This document shows positions 22,221 to 34,571 of a DNA stretch of 64,000 bases, one piece after another. Under the pieces are notes generated by a model. That model saw only the letters and a list, made by a program, of their open reading frames with translations. It had not been told where the DNA came from and did not search any database. The position numbers were made by a program, and so were the translations under genes. Source of the DNA: Paratinospora sagittata. Lineage: Eukaryota; Streptophyta; Magnoliopsida; Ranunculales; Menispermaceae. Within the stretch, counting starts at the first letter, position 1. Each line of letters begins with the position of its first letter. The stretch spans positions 46,489,534 to 46,553,533 of the forward strand of contig CM069594.1 of NCBI GenBank assembly GCA_035771175.1. The letters run 5' to 3'.

Positions 22221-23382
22221 TTAGTAGTTGCAGGTTAAAGAGGAAGAGAGTACAAAATGATTTGAATTACAAACGTTGTTTAATCTAAAGTTGTTTTGGG
22301 CGTGCGAGACAATGGGAATCATCAAGGTGTTAGCAGAGAATATTTCAATTAAGATAACTTGGCAAAACTGTGTAAGGTATAGAAAAGTCGAGCAAGGAGA
22401 AGTGGCCACATTTTTCTCGTTAGAAATATCGGATTTTTGTCTCAAACGTGGATAGCGTGTTATTATTGGGTTGTGTATGCAGGTCGATATACAAAAACCT
22501 GAGAGCTCGAGTTTTTCAGACTTTCCTATAGCGAATTATCGAGGCCTATAGCGCGCTATTGCCCACTTTACTAAAAATGGAAAGATCACGGCAAAATCTT
22601 TATAGCGAGTTATCAAAGGGGATAGCGCGCTATAGAAAATTTTCAAGAGAAACAAATGTTTTATTATACAACCCTATCAGCGGGCTATCAACACTGATAG
22701 GGCGCTAGTGCCAACTGGAAAATTTTTGCAAATTGCTAAATAGCCTTATTTTTGGAAAATTAATATTTTGACACTCAAGAACCATTCCTATGACTCAAAA
22801 CATATCGATATAAGATTTAAAACTATTAAATAATAAACACTCATTGAAATTCTGATTAAAACCTTACGAAAACATTTTTTTCAAAATGGAATACTATATC
22901 GAAGTGATTTTGAAGACTTTTCAATTTTCTAAGTTTTAGTGCTGTGATTGATCGAGAAGTTACCCTACACACCAAAGATAAAACTATTGCATTGGACATG
23001 AGATATGTCTTCCTTCTTCGAGCTTGATCTTTGTAGACTTCGATAGCTATTGTTTGATGTGTTGTTGATGTTTAGTTCAAGCTCTTAGAAAAAAAAATAC
23101 AGGTGATGTTTTCTCTTACCGAGAACACTTCACATACTTACAGTTTAAAACAATAGATAGCCTCTGGAAATCTCAGCACAAAAGGGATAAAATGAAGAAC
23201 TTCCGAAATAATTAGGCTATCTTCAAGACAGTTTGCAATTTTGATTCAATTCGAAGGTGGTTTGGACAAATGCAAGAATAATGACTTTATTCTATTTAAA
23301 CACTCTTTGGAAGGTTCAGTCTAACATGCAAAAATTTTGCGTGTTCTATCTTTGAAAATCAGAGAATGAGGGTTTTTTAAAA
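22221..23382 (+). repeat. Satellite monomer 21, transitional (1,162 bp)
   Basis: Head matches monomer 15 up to about 22359 and then leaves the 6,621-bp register. About 22 bp upstream of the subrepeats are deleted (TTGTGTATGCAGGTCG at 22471). The body has CATTCCTATGACTC and CATATCGATATAAG, as in monomers 8 and 13. This is the border between the homogenised left part and the divergent middle. Confidence 0.88.
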
Positions 23383-24565
23383 TTAGTAGTTGCAAGTTAA
23401 AAGAGGAAGAGAGTACAAAATGATTTGAATTCAAAACGTTGTTTAATCTAAAGTTGTTTTGGGCGTGCGAGACAATGGGAATCATCAAGGTGTTAGTATA
23501 GACTATTTCAATTAAGATACCCAGGCAAAACTGTGTAAGGTATAGAAAAGTCGAGCAAGGAGAAGTGGCAACATTTTTCTCGTTAGAAATATCAAATTTT
23601 TGTCTCAAACGTGGATAGCCTGTTATTGGGTTGTGTATCATGTTCTCTATTGAAAGAAAGCTGGTCGATATACACCAACTCGAGAGCTCGAGTTTTTCTG
23701 ACTTTTAGAGAGCGAGTTATCAAGGCCTATAGCGCGCTATTGCACAGTTTACTAAAAATGAAAAGATCACGGCAACATCTTTATAGCGAGTTGTCAAAGG
23801 GGATAGCGCGCTATAGACACTCTATTGAGAAAAACAAATGTTTTATTATACAACCCTATCAGCGGGCTATCAACACTGATAGGGCGCTAGTGCCTACTGG
23901 AAATTTTTTGCAAATTGCTGAATAGCCTTATTTTTGAAAAATTAATATTTTGACACTCAAGAACCATTCCATTGACTCAAAACATATTGATATAAGATTA
24001 AAAACCATTAAATAATAAAACACTCATTGAAATTATGATTAAAACCTTTCGGAAAACATTTTTTTCAAAATGAAAAACTATATCGAAGTGATTTTGAAGA
24101 CTTTTCAATTTTCTGAGTTTTATTGCTGAGATTGATCGAGAAGTTACCCTACATACCAAAGATAAAACTATTGCATTAGACATGAGATATGTCTTCGTTC
24201 TTCGAGCTTGATCTTTATAGACTTCGATAGCCATTGTTTGATGTGTTGTTGATGATTAGTTCAAGCTCTTAGAAAAAAAATACAGGTGATGTTTTCTCTT
24301 ACCGAGAACACTTCACATACTTACAGTTTAAAACAATAGATAGCCTCTGGAAATCTCAGCACAAAAGGGATAAAATGAAGAACTTGCGAAATAATGAGGC
24401 TATCTTCAAGACAGTTTGCAATTTTGATTCAATTCGATGGTTGTTTGGACAAATGCAAGAATAATAACTTTCTTCTATTTAAACACTCTTTGGAAGGTTC
24501 AGTCTAACATGCAAAAATTGTGCGTGTTCTATCTTTGATAATCAGAGAATGAGGGTTTTTTAAAA
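23383..24565 (+). repeat. Satellite monomer 22, divergent (1,183 bp)
   Basis: Private features include GGTTTTTTAAAATTAG before the start, AGTTAAAAGAGG with one extra A, and TAGAGAGCGAGTTATC in subrepeat 1. Its tail (24363-24535), with CAATTCGATGGTTG and AATAATAACTTTC, is shared with monomer 32. Confidence 0.9.
24363..24535 (+). repeat. Tail patch shared with monomer 32
   Basis: Matches 35569-35735 with no difference seen, including CGATGGTTG, AATAATAAC and GGAAGGTTCAGTC. The combination was not seen in any other monomer, although the last two elements also occur separately in nearby tails. Confidence 0.75.
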
Positions 24566-25753
24566 TTAGTAGTTGCAGGTTAAAGAGGAAGAGAGTACAA
24601 AATGATTTGAATTCAAAACGTTGTTTAATCTAAAGTTGTTTTGGGCGTGCGAGACAATGGGAATCATCAAGGTGTTAGTAGAGAATATTTCAATTCAGAT
24701 AACTAGGCAAAACTGTGTAAGGTATAGAAAAGTCGAGCAAGGAGAAGTGGGCACATTTTTCTCGTTAGAAATATCTAATTTTTGTCTCAAACGTGGATAG
24801 CGTGTTATTATTGGGTTGTGTACCATGCTCTCTATTGAAAGATAGCAAGTCGATATACACAAACCCGAGAGCTCGAGTTTTTCAGACTTTCCGATAGCGA
24901 GTTATTGAGGCCTATAGCGCGCCATTGCCCACTTTACTAAAAATGGAAAGATCACGGCAACATCTTTATAATGAGTTATCAAAGGGGATAGCGCGCTATA
25001 GACAATTTTCAAGAAAAACAAATGTTTTATTATACAACCCTATCAGCGGGATATCAACACTGATAGGGCGCTAGTGCCAACCTGCAAATTTTTGCAAATT
25101 GCTGAATAATAGCTTTTTTTTTGGAAAATTAATATTTTGACACTCAAGAACCATTCCATTGACTCAAAACATATTTATATAAGATTAAAAACTATTAGAT
25201 AATTCAAAACTCATTGAAATTATTATTAAAACCTTCCGAAAAACATTTTTTTTAAAATGGAATACTATATCGAAGTGATTTTGAAGACTTTTCAATTTTC
25301 TGAGTTTTAGTGCTAAGATTGATCGAGAAGTTACCCTACACACCAAAGATAAAACTATTGCATTAGACATGAGATATGTCTTCGTTCTTCGAGCTTGATC
25401 TTTGTAGACTTCGATAGCTATTGATTGATGTGTTGTTGATGAATAGTTCAAGCTCTTAGAAAAAAAAATACAGGTGATGTTTTCTCTTACCGAGAACACT
25501 TCACTTTCTTACAGTTTAAAACAATAGATACCTTCTGGAAATCTCAACACAAAAGGGATAAAATCAAGAACTTGCAAAATAATGAGGCTAGCATCAAGAC
25601 AGTTTGCAATTTTGATTCAATTCAAAGGTTGTTTGGACAAATGCAAGAATAACGACTTTCTTCCATTTAAACACTCTTTGGATGGTTCAGTCTAACATGA
25701 AAAAATTGTGCGTGTTCTATCTTTGAAAATCAGAGAATGATGGTTTTTTAAAA
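24566..25753 (+). repeat. Satellite monomer 23, divergent (1,188 bp)
   Basis: Subrepeat 1 palindrome altered to ATAGCGCGCCAT, and subrepeat 2 begins ATAATGAGTTATC. GAATAATAGC duplicates a few bases in the AT-rich middle, a feature also present in monomers 25, 26 and 28. Contains a 104-codon minus-strand frame (25185-25499) without recognisable domains. Confidence 0.9.
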
Positions 25754-26852
25754 TTAGTAGTTGCAGGTTAAAGTGGAAAAGAGTACAAAATGATTTGAAT
25801 TCAAAATGTTGTTTAATCTAAAGTTGTTTTGGGCGTGCGAGACAATGGGAATCTGATATTTTTCTCCTTAAAAATATCAGATTTTTGTCTCAAACGTGGA
25901 TAGCGTGTTATTGGGTTGTGTATCATGTTCTCTATTGAAAGATAGCCGGTCGATATACACAAACCCGAGGGCTCGAGTTTTCAGACTTTTCGATAGCGAG
26001 TTATCATGGCCTATAGCGCGCTATTCCACACTTTACTAAAAATGAAAAGATCACGGCATCATGTTTATGGCGAGTTATCAAAGGGTATAGCGCGCTATAG
26101 ACAATTTTCAAGAAAAACAAATGTTTTATTATACAACCCTATCAGCGGGCTATCAACACTGATAGGACGCTAGTGCCTATTGAAAAAAAATTTTAAAAAT
26201 TGTTGAATAGCCTTATTTTTGGAAAATTAATATTTTGACACTCAAGAACCATTCCATTGACTCAAAACATATTGATATAAGATTAAAAACTATTAAATAA
26301 TAAAAAACTCATTGAAATTATGATTAGAACCTTTTGGAAAACATTTTTTTTCAAAATGGAATACTATATCGAAGTGATTTTGAAGACTTTTCAATTTTCA
26401 TAGTTTTAGTGCTGAGATTGATCGAGAAGTTACCCTACACACCAAAGATAAAACTATTGCATTAGACATGAGATATGTCTTCGCTCTTCGAGCTTGATCT
26501 TTGTGGACTTCGATATCTATTGTTTGATGTGTTGTTGATGATTAGTTCAAGCTTTTTGAAAAAAAAATACAGGTGATGTTTTCTCTTACCGAGAACACTT
26601 CACATACTTACAGTTTAAAACAATAGATAGCCTTTGGAAATCTCAGAACAAAAGGAATAAAATGATGAACTTGCGAAATAATGAGGTTATCTTCAAGACA
26701 GTTTGCAATTTTGATTCAGTTCGAAGGTTGTTCGGACAAATGCAACAATAACGACTTTCTTCAATTTAAACACTCTTTGGAAAGCTCAGTCTAACTTGCA
26801 AAAATCGTGCGTGTTCTATCTTTGAAAATCAGAGAATGAGGGTTTTATAAAA
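25754..26852 (+). repeat. Satellite monomer 24, divergent, 89-bp deletion (1,099 bp)
   Basis: The head jumps at about 25853 from GACAATGGGAATC to TGATATTTTTCTCC, removing about 89 bp. Subrepeat 2 reads TATGGCGAGTTATC. The second palindrome is intact. Confidence 0.88.
25849..25860. other. Deletion joint, about 89 bp lost
   Basis: GGGAATCTGATATTTTTC replaces the normal run from GGGAATCATCAAGG to GCACATTTTTCTC. The few bases CTGAT at the joint do not come from either flank and also occur downstream in ATATCTGATTTTTG, so a small templated insertion is possible. Confidence 0.7.
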
Positions 26853-28040
26853 TTAGTAGTTGCAGGTTAAAGAGGAAGAGAGTACAAAATGATTTGAATT
26901 CAAAACGTTGTTTAATCTAAAGTTGTTTTGGGCGTGCGAGACAATGGGAATCATCAAGGTGTTAGTATAGAATATTTCAATTAAGATACCCAGGCAAAAT
27001 TGTGTAAGGTATAAAAATGTCGAGCAAGGAGAAGTGTCCACATTTTTCTCGTAAGAAATATCAGATTTTTGTCTCAAACGTGGATAGCGTTTTATTGGCT
27101 TGTGTATCATGTTCTTTATTGAAAGATAGCCGGTCGATATACACAAACCCGAGAGCTCGAGTTTTTCAGACTTTTCGATAGCGAGTTATTAAGGCCTATA
27201 GAACGCTATTGCCCACTTTACTAAAAATGAAAAGATCACTTCAACATCTTTATAGCGAGTTATCAAAGGGGATAGCGCGCTATAGACAATTTTCAAGAAA
27301 AACAAATGTTTTATTATACAACCCTATCAGCGGGCTATCAACACTGATAGGGCGCTAGTGCCAACTGGAAAATTTTTGCAAATTGCTGAATAATAGCCTT
27401 ATTTTTGGAAAATTAATATTTTCACACTCAAGAACCATTCCATTGACTCAAAACATATTGATATATGATTAAAAACTATTAAATAATTCAAAACTCATTG
27501 AAATTATTATTAAAACCTTCCGAAAAACATTTTTTTACAAAATTGAATACTATATCGAAGTGATTTTGATGACTTTTCAATTTTCTGAGTTTTAGTGCTG
27601 AGATTGATCGAGAAGTTACCCTACACACCAAAGATAAAACTATTGTATTAGACATGAGATATGTCTTCGCTCTTCGAGCTTGATATTTGTAGACTTCGAT
27701 ACCTATTGTTTGATGTGTTGTTGATGATTAGTTCAAGCTCTTAGAAAAAAAAAATACAGGTGATGTTTTCTCTTACCGAGAACACTTCACATACTTACAG
27801 TTTAAAACAATAAATAGCCTCTGGAAATCTCAGAACCAAAAGGAATAAAATGATGAACTTGCGAAATAATGAGGTTATCTTCAAGACAGTTTGCAATTTT
27901 GATTCAGTTCGAAGGTTGTTTGGACAAATGCAACAATAACGACTTTCTTCAAATTAAACACTCTTTGGAAAGCTCAGTCTAAGTTGCAAAAATCGTGCGT
28001 GTTCTATCTTTGAAAATCAGAGAATGAGGGTTTTATAAAA
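26853..28040 (+). repeat. Satellite monomer 25, divergent (1,188 bp)
   Basis: Full length. Subrepeat 1 palindrome lost (ATAGAACGCTAT), subrepeat 2 palindrome intact. A 97-codon minus-strand frame (26853-27146) is open here, over the same bases as in other monomers. Confidence 0.9.
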
Positions 28041-29067
28041 TTAGTAGTTGCAGGCTAAAGAGGAAGAGAGTACAAAATGATTTGACTTCAAAACGTTGTT
28101 TAATCTATAGTTGTTTTGGGCGTGCGAGACAAAGGGAATCATCAAGGTGTTAGTAGAGAATATTTTATTTAAGGTAACCAGGAAAAACTGTGTATTGTAT
28201 AGAAAAGTCGAGCAAGGAGAAGTGGCCACATTTTTCTCGTTAGAAATATCAGATTTTTGTCTCAAACGTGGATAGCGTGTTATTATTGGGTTGTGTATCA
28301 TGTTCTCTATAGACAATTTTCAAGAAAAACAAATGTTTTATTATACAACCCTATCAGCGGGCTATCAATACTGATAGGGCGCTAGTGCCAACTGGAAAAT
28401 TTTTGCATATTGCTGAATAATAGCCTTATTTTTGGAAAATTAATATTTTCACACTCAAGAACCATTTCATTGACTCAAAACATATTGATATAAAATTAAA
28501 AACTATTAAATAATTCAAAACTCATTGAAATTATTTTTAAAACCTTCCGAAAAACATTTTTTTTACAACATTGAATACTATATGGAAGTGATTTTGAAGA
28601 CTTTTCAATTTTCTGAGTTTTAGTGCTGAGATTGATCGAGAAGTTACCCTACACACCAAAGATAAAACTATTGTATTAGACATGAGATATGTCTTCGTTC
28701 TTCGAGCTTGATCTTTGTAGACTTCGATACTTATTGTTTGATTTGTTGTTGATGATTAGTTCAAGGTCTTAGAAAAAAAAAATACAGGTGATGTTTTCTC
28801 TTACCGAGAACACTTCACATATTTACAGTTTAAAACAATAGATAGCCTCTGGAAATCTCAGCACAAAAGGGATAAAATGAAGAACTTGCGAAATAATGAG
28901 GCTATCTTCAAGACAGTTTGCAATTTTGATTCAATTCGAAGGTTGTTTGGACAAATGCAACAGTAACGACTTTCTTCGATTTAAACACTCTTTGGAAAGC
29001 TCAGTCGAACAAGCAAAAATTGGGCGTGCTCTATCTTTGAAAATCAGAGAATGAGGGTTTTATAAAA
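28041..29067 (+). repeat. Satellite monomer 26, subrepeats 1 and 2 deleted (1,027 bp)
   Basis: About 161 bp are missing at 28307-28310, removing the stretch from the pre-subrepeat segment to the second palindrome. Only subrepeat 3 remains (near 28354). It is the only monomer seen that lacks both palindromic subrepeats. Confidence 0.9.
28307..28310. other. Deletion joint, about 161 bp lost (shared CTAT)
   Basis: GTTCTCTATAGACAATTTTC joins the TTCTCTATTGAAAG site to the end of the second palindrome (GCGCGCTATAGACAA). CTAT is common to both sides. Confidence 0.87.
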
Positions 29068-30249
29068 TTAGTAGTTGCAGGTTAAAGAGGAAGACAGTAC
29101 AAAATGATTTGAATTCAAAACGTTGTTTAATCTAAAGTTGTTTTGGGCGTGCGAGATAATGGGAATCATCAAGGTGTTAGTATAGAATATTTCAATTAAG
29201 ATACCCAGGCCAAATTGGGTAAGGCATAGAAAAGTCGAGCAAGGAGAAGTGGCCACATTTTTCTCGTTAGAAATATCAAATTTTTGTCTCAAACGTGGAT
29301 AGCGTGTTATTGGGTTTTGTATCATGTTCTCTATTGAAAGATAGCAGTTCTATATACACAAACTCAAGAGCTCGAGTTTTTCAGACTTTCTGATTGCGAG
29401 TTATTAAGGCCTATAGCGCGCTATTGCCCACTTTACTTAAAATTGAAAGATCACTTCAACATCTTTATAGCGAGTTATCGAAGGGGATAGCGCGCTATAG
29501 ACAATTTTCAAGAAAAACAAATGTTTTACTATACAACCCTATCAGCGGGCTATCAACACTGACAGGGCGCTAGTGCCTACTGGAAAATTTTTGCAAATTG
29601 CCGAATAGCCTTTTTTTTGGAAAATTAATATTTTGACACTCAAGAACCATTCCATTGACTCAAAACATATTGATATAAGATTAAAAACTATTAAATAATA
29701 AAACACTCATTGAGATTATGATTAAAACCTTTCGAAAACATTTTTTTTGAAAATGGAATACTATATCGAAGTGATTTTGAAAAATTTTCAATTTTCAGAG
29801 TTTTAGTGCTGAGATTGATCGAGAAGTTACCCTACACACCAAAGATAAAACTATTGTATTAGACATGAGATACGTCTTCGTTCTTCGAGCTTGATCTTTG
29901 TTGACTTCGATACCTATTGTTTGATGTGTTGTTGATGATTAGTTCAAGCTCGTAGAAAAAAAAATACAGGTGATGTTTTCTCTTACCGAGAACACTTCAC
30001 ATACTTACAGTTTAAAACAATAGATAGCCTCTGGAAATCTCAGCACAAAAGGGATAAAATGAAGACCTTGCGAAATAATGAGGCTATCTTCAAGACAGTT
30101 TGCAATTTTGATTCAATTCGAAGGTTGTTTGGACAAATGCAAGAATAACGACTTTCTTCTATTTAAACACTCTTTGGAAAGCTCAGTCTAACATGCAAAA
30201 ATTGTGCGTGCTCTATCTTTGAAAATCAGAGAATGAGGGGTTTATAAAA
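29068..30249 (+). repeat. Satellite monomer 27, divergent (1,182 bp)
   Basis: Full length, both palindromes intact. Private spellings include GGCCAAATTGGG, AGATAGCAGTTCTATA and CTGACAGGGCGC in subrepeat 3. Confidence 0.9.
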
Positions 30250-31244
30250 TTAGGAGTTCCAGGTTAAAGAGGAAGAGAGTACAAAATGATTTAAATGCAA
30301 AACGTTGTTTAATCTAAAGTTGTTTTGGGCGTGCGAGACAATTGGAATCATCATGGTTTTAGGATAGAATATTTCAATTAAGATACCCTGGCAAAATTGT
30401 GTAAGGTATAGAAAAGTCGAGCAAGGAGAAGTGGCCTCATTTTTCTCGTTAGAAATATCAGATTTTTGTCTCAAACGTGGATAGCATGTTATTGGGTTGT
30501 GTGTCATGTTCTCTATTGAAAGATAGCAGGTCTATATACACAAACTCAAGAGCTCGAGTTTTTCAGACTTTCTGATAGCGAGTTATTGAGGCCGATAGCG
30601 CGCTATTGCCCACTTTACTAAAAATGGAAAGATCACGGCAACATCTTTATAGCGAGTTATCAAAGGGGATAGTGCGCTATAGACAATTTTCAAGAACAAC
30701 AAATGTTTTATTATACAACCCTATCAGCGGGCTATCAACACTGATAGGGTACTAGTGCCAACTGGAAAATTTTTGCAAATTGCTGAATAATAGCCTTATT
30801 TTTGGAAAATTAATATTTTGACACTCAAGAACCGTTCCATTGACTCAAAACATATTGATATAAGATTAAAAACTCTTAAATAATTCAAAACTCCTTGAGA
30901 TTATTATTAAAACCAATCGAAAAACATTTTTTTCAAAATGGAATACTATATCGAAGTGATTTTGAAGACTTTTCAATTTTCTGAGTTTTAGTGCTAAGAT
31001 TGATCGGGAAGTTACCCTACACACCATAGATAAAACTATTGCATTAGACATGAGAAATGTCTTCGCTCTTCGAGCTTGATCTTTGTAGACTTCGATACCT
31101 ATTGTTTGATGTGTTGTTGATGATTAGTTCATGGTCTTAGAAAAAAAAAATACAGGGGATGTTTTTCTTTTACCGAGAACACTCCACATTCTTACAGTTT
31201 AAAACAATAGATAGCCTCTGGAAATCTCAGCACAAAAGGGATAA
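30250..31244 (+). repeat. Satellite monomer 28, divergent, tail lost (995 bp)
   Basis: Normal until the tail, where it stops at GGGATAAAA and is fused to the next monomer. The second palindrome is changed to ATAGTGCGCTAT and subrepeat 3 ends GGGTACTAGTG. Confidence 0.88.
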
Positions 31245-31257
31245 AAAACCCGAGAGG
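31241..31257. other. Fusion joint with a filler-like insertion
   Basis: Between GGGATAAAA (tail) and GTGGCCTCATT (head) lie about ten bases, AACCCGAGAG, that belong to neither flank. The same bases occur in the ACAAACCCGAGAG site near +310 of most monomers. The net loss is about 380 bp. A templated filler at an end-joining event would look like this. Confidence 0.72.
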
Positions 31258-32237
31258 TGGCCTCATTTTTCTCGTTAGAAATATTTGATTTTTGTCTCAA
31301 ACCGTGGATAGCGTGTTATTATTGGGTTGTGTATCATGTTCTCTATTGAAAGATAGCCGGTCGATATACACAAACCCGAGAGCTCGAGTTTTTTATACTT
31401 TTCGATAGCGAGTTATCGAGGCCTATAAAAATGGAAAGACCATGGCAACATCTTTATAGCGAGTTATCAAAGGGGATAGCACGCTATAGACAATTTTAAA
31501 GAAAAACAAATGTTTTATTATACAACCCTATCAGCGGGCTATCAACACTGATAGGGCGCTAGTGCCTACTGGAAAATTTTTGCAAATTGCTGAATAGCCT
31601 TATTTTTGGAAAATTAATATATTGACACTCAAGAACCATTCCATTGACTCAAAACATATTGATATAAGATTAAAAACTATTAAATAATAAAAAACTCGTT
31701 GAAATTAGGATTAAAACCTTTCGAAAACATTTTTTTTAAAATGGAATACTATATCGAAGTGATTTTGAAGACTTTTCAATTTTTAGAGATTTACTGCTTA
31801 GATTGATCGAGAAGTTACCCAACACACTAAAGATAAAACTAATGCATTAGACATGAGATTTGTCTTCGTTCTTCGAACTTGATTTTTGTAGACTTTGATA
31901 CCTATTGTTTGATGTGTTGTTGATGTTTAGTTCAAGCACTTAGAAAAAAAAATACAGGTTATGTTTTCTCTTACTGAGAACACTTCACATACTTACAGTT
32001 TAAAACAATAGATAGCCTCTGGAAATCTCAGCACAAAAGGAATAAAATGAAGAACTTGCGACATAATGAGTTTATCTTCAAGACAGTTTGCAATTTTGAT
32101 TCAGTTCGAAGGTTGTTTGGACAAATGCAAGAATAACGACTTTCTTCGTTTTAAACACTCTTTGGAAAGCTCAGTCTAATTTGCAAAAATCGTGCGTGTT
32201 CTATCTTTGAAAATCAGAGAATGAGGGTTTTGTAAAA
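31245..32237 (+). repeat. Satellite monomer 29, headless (993 bp)
   Basis: Begins after a joint at GGTGGCCTCATTTTT and so lacks most of the head. It has also lost about 27 bp including the first palindrome (GGCCTATAAAAATGG at 31421). The second palindrome is changed to ATAGCACGCTAT, so this monomer has no perfect copy. Confidence 0.88.
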
Positions 32238-33392
32238 TTTGTAGTTGCAGGTCAAAGAGGAAGAGGGTACAAAATTATTTTAATTCAAAACGTTGTTTAA
32301 TCTAAAGTCGTTTTGGGCGTGGGAGACAATGGGAATCATCATGGTGTTAGTATAGAATATTTCAATTAAGATACCCAGGCAAAACTGTGTACGGTATAGA
32401 AAAGTCGAGCAAGGAGAAGTGGGCACATTTTTCTCGTTAGAAATATCTGATTTTTGTCTCAAACGTGGATAGCGTGTTATTACTGGGTTGTTTATCATGT
32501 TCTCTATTGAAAGATAGTAGGTCGATATACACAAACCCGAGAGCTCGAGTTTTTTAGACTTTCCAATAGCGAGTTATCGAGGCCTATTGCGCGCTATTGC
32601 CCACTTTATAGCGAGTTATCAAAGGGGATAGCGCGCTATTGACAATTTTAAAGAAAAACAAATGTTTTATTATACAACCCTATCAGCGGGCTATTAACAT
32701 TGATAGGGCGCTAGTGCCAACTGGAAAATTTTTGCAAATTGCTGAATCATAGCCTTATTTTTGTTAAATTAATATTTTGACACTCAAGAACCATTCCATT
32801 GACTCAAAACATATTGATATAAATTTGAAAACAATTAAATATTCAAAACTCATTGAAATTATGATTACAACCTTTCAGAAAACATTTTTTTCAAAATGGA
32901 ATACTATATCGAAGTGATTTTGAATGCTTTTCAATTTTTTGAGTTTTAGTGCTGAGATTGATCGACAAGTTACCTTACACACCAAAGATAAAACTATTGC
33001 ATTAGACATGAGATATGTCTTCGTTCTTCGAGCTTGATCTTTGTAGACTTCGATACCTATTGTTTGATGTGTTGTTGATGATTAGTTCAAGCTCTTAGAA
33101 AAAATAACACAGGTGATGTTTTCTCTTACCGAGAACACTTCACATACTTACTGTTTAAAACAATAGATAGCATCTGGAAATCTCAGCACAAAAGGAATAA
33201 AATGAAGAACTTGCGAAATAATGAGTTTATCTTCAAGACAATTTGCAATTTTGATTCAGTTTGAAGGTTGTTTGGACAAATGCAAGAATAACGACTTTCT
33301 TCGATTTAAACACTCTTTGGAAAGCTCAGTCTAATTTGCAAAAATCGTGCGTGTTCTATATTTGAAAATCAGAGAATGAGGGTTTTGTAAAA
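32238..33392 (+). repeat. Satellite monomer 30, divergent, inter-subrepeat deletion (1,155 bp)
   Basis: About 32 bp between subrepeats 1 and 2 are gone at 32604-32608, where CTTTA is shared by both flanks (CCCACTTTATAGCGAG). The spacing of the two subrepeats is therefore about 41 bp instead of 73. Subrepeat 1 is TATTGCGCGCTAT. Confidence 0.88.
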
Positions 33393-34571
33393 TTAGTAGT
33401 TGCAGGTTAAAGAGCAAGATAGTACAAAATGATTTGAATTCAAAACGTTGTTTAATCTAAAGTTGTTTTGGGCATGCGAGACAATGGGAATCATCAAGGT
33501 GTTAGTAGAGAATATTTCAATTAAGATAACCAGGCAAAGCTGTGTAGGGTATAGAAAAGTCGAGCAAGGAGAAGTGGCCTCATTTTTCTCGTTAGAAATA
33601 TCTGATTTTTGTCTCAAAGGTGGATAGCGTGTTATTAGGTTGTGTATCATGTTCTCTATTGAAAGATAGCCGGTCGATATACACAAACCCGAGAGCTCGA
33701 GTTTTTCAAACTTTCCGATAGCAAGTTATCAAGGTCTATAGCGCGCTATTGCACAGTTTACTAAAAATGGAAAGATAACGGCAACATCTTTATAGCGAGT
33801 TATCAAATGGGATAGCGCGCAATAGACAATTTTCAAGAAAAACAAATGTTTTCTTATACAACCCTATCACCGGCTATCAACACTGATAGGGCGCTAGTGC
33901 CTACTGGAAAATTTTTGCAAAATTGCTGAAGAGCCTTATTTTTGGAAAATTAATATTTTGACACTCAAGAAGCATTCCATTGACTCAAAACATATTGATA
34001 TAAGATTAAAAACTATTAAATAATAAAACACTCTTTGAAATTATGATTAAAACCTTTCGAAAACATTTTTTTCAAAATGGAATACTATATCGAAGTGATT
34101 TTGAAGACTTTTCAATTTTTAGAGTTTTAGGGCTTAGATTTATCGAGAAGTTACCCTAGACACCAAAGATAAAACTATTGCATTAGACTTGAATATGTCT
34201 TCGTTCTTCGAGCTTGATCTTTGTAGACTTCGATACCTATTGTTTGATGTGTTGTTGATGATTAGTTCAAGCTCTTAGAAAAAAAAATACAGGTGATGTT
34301 TTCTCTTACCGAGAACACTTCTCATACTTACTGTTTAAAACAATAGATAGCCTCTGCAAATCTCAGCACAAAAGGAATAAAATGAAGAACTTGCGAAATA
34401 ATGAGGATATTTTCAAGACAATTTGCAATTTTGATTCAGTTCGAAGGTTGTTTGGACAAATGCAAGAATAACGGCTTTCTTCGATTTAAACACTCTTTGG
34501 AATGCTCAGTCTAACTTGCAAAAATCGTGCGTGTTCTATCTTTGAAATCAGAGAATGAGTGTTTTATAAAA
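33393..34571 (+). repeat. Satellite monomer 31, E-like precursor (1,179 bp)
   Basis: Shares with type E GAAGTGGCCTCATT, CTCAAAGGTGG, TTTTTCAAACTTTCC, GATAACGGC, the broken second palindrome (GCGCGCAATAG) and TATCACCGG, but has private changes not found in the homogenised E copies. It looks like a relative from before the dimer expansion. Confidence 0.88.

Larger units (their letters stand above)
16081..22359 (+). repeat. 6,621-bp tandem duplication, copy 2
   Basis: Starts inside subrepeat 3 of a hybrid monomer (around 16081-16110), where type B sequence gives way to type G, and follows copy 1 until about 22359. There it diverges (AAGATAACTTGG against AAGATAACTAGG). The near-identity implies a recent event, or possibly an assembly artefact. 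Confidence 0.88.
22360..33392 (+). repeat. Divergent monomer region without higher-order register
   Basis: Monomers 21 (rest) to 30 differ from each other by many scattered substitutions and private indels. I could not find a multimer block that repeats here. This is the pattern expected of older satellite that has escaped recent homogenisation, lying between two homogenised blocks. Confidence 0.8.
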
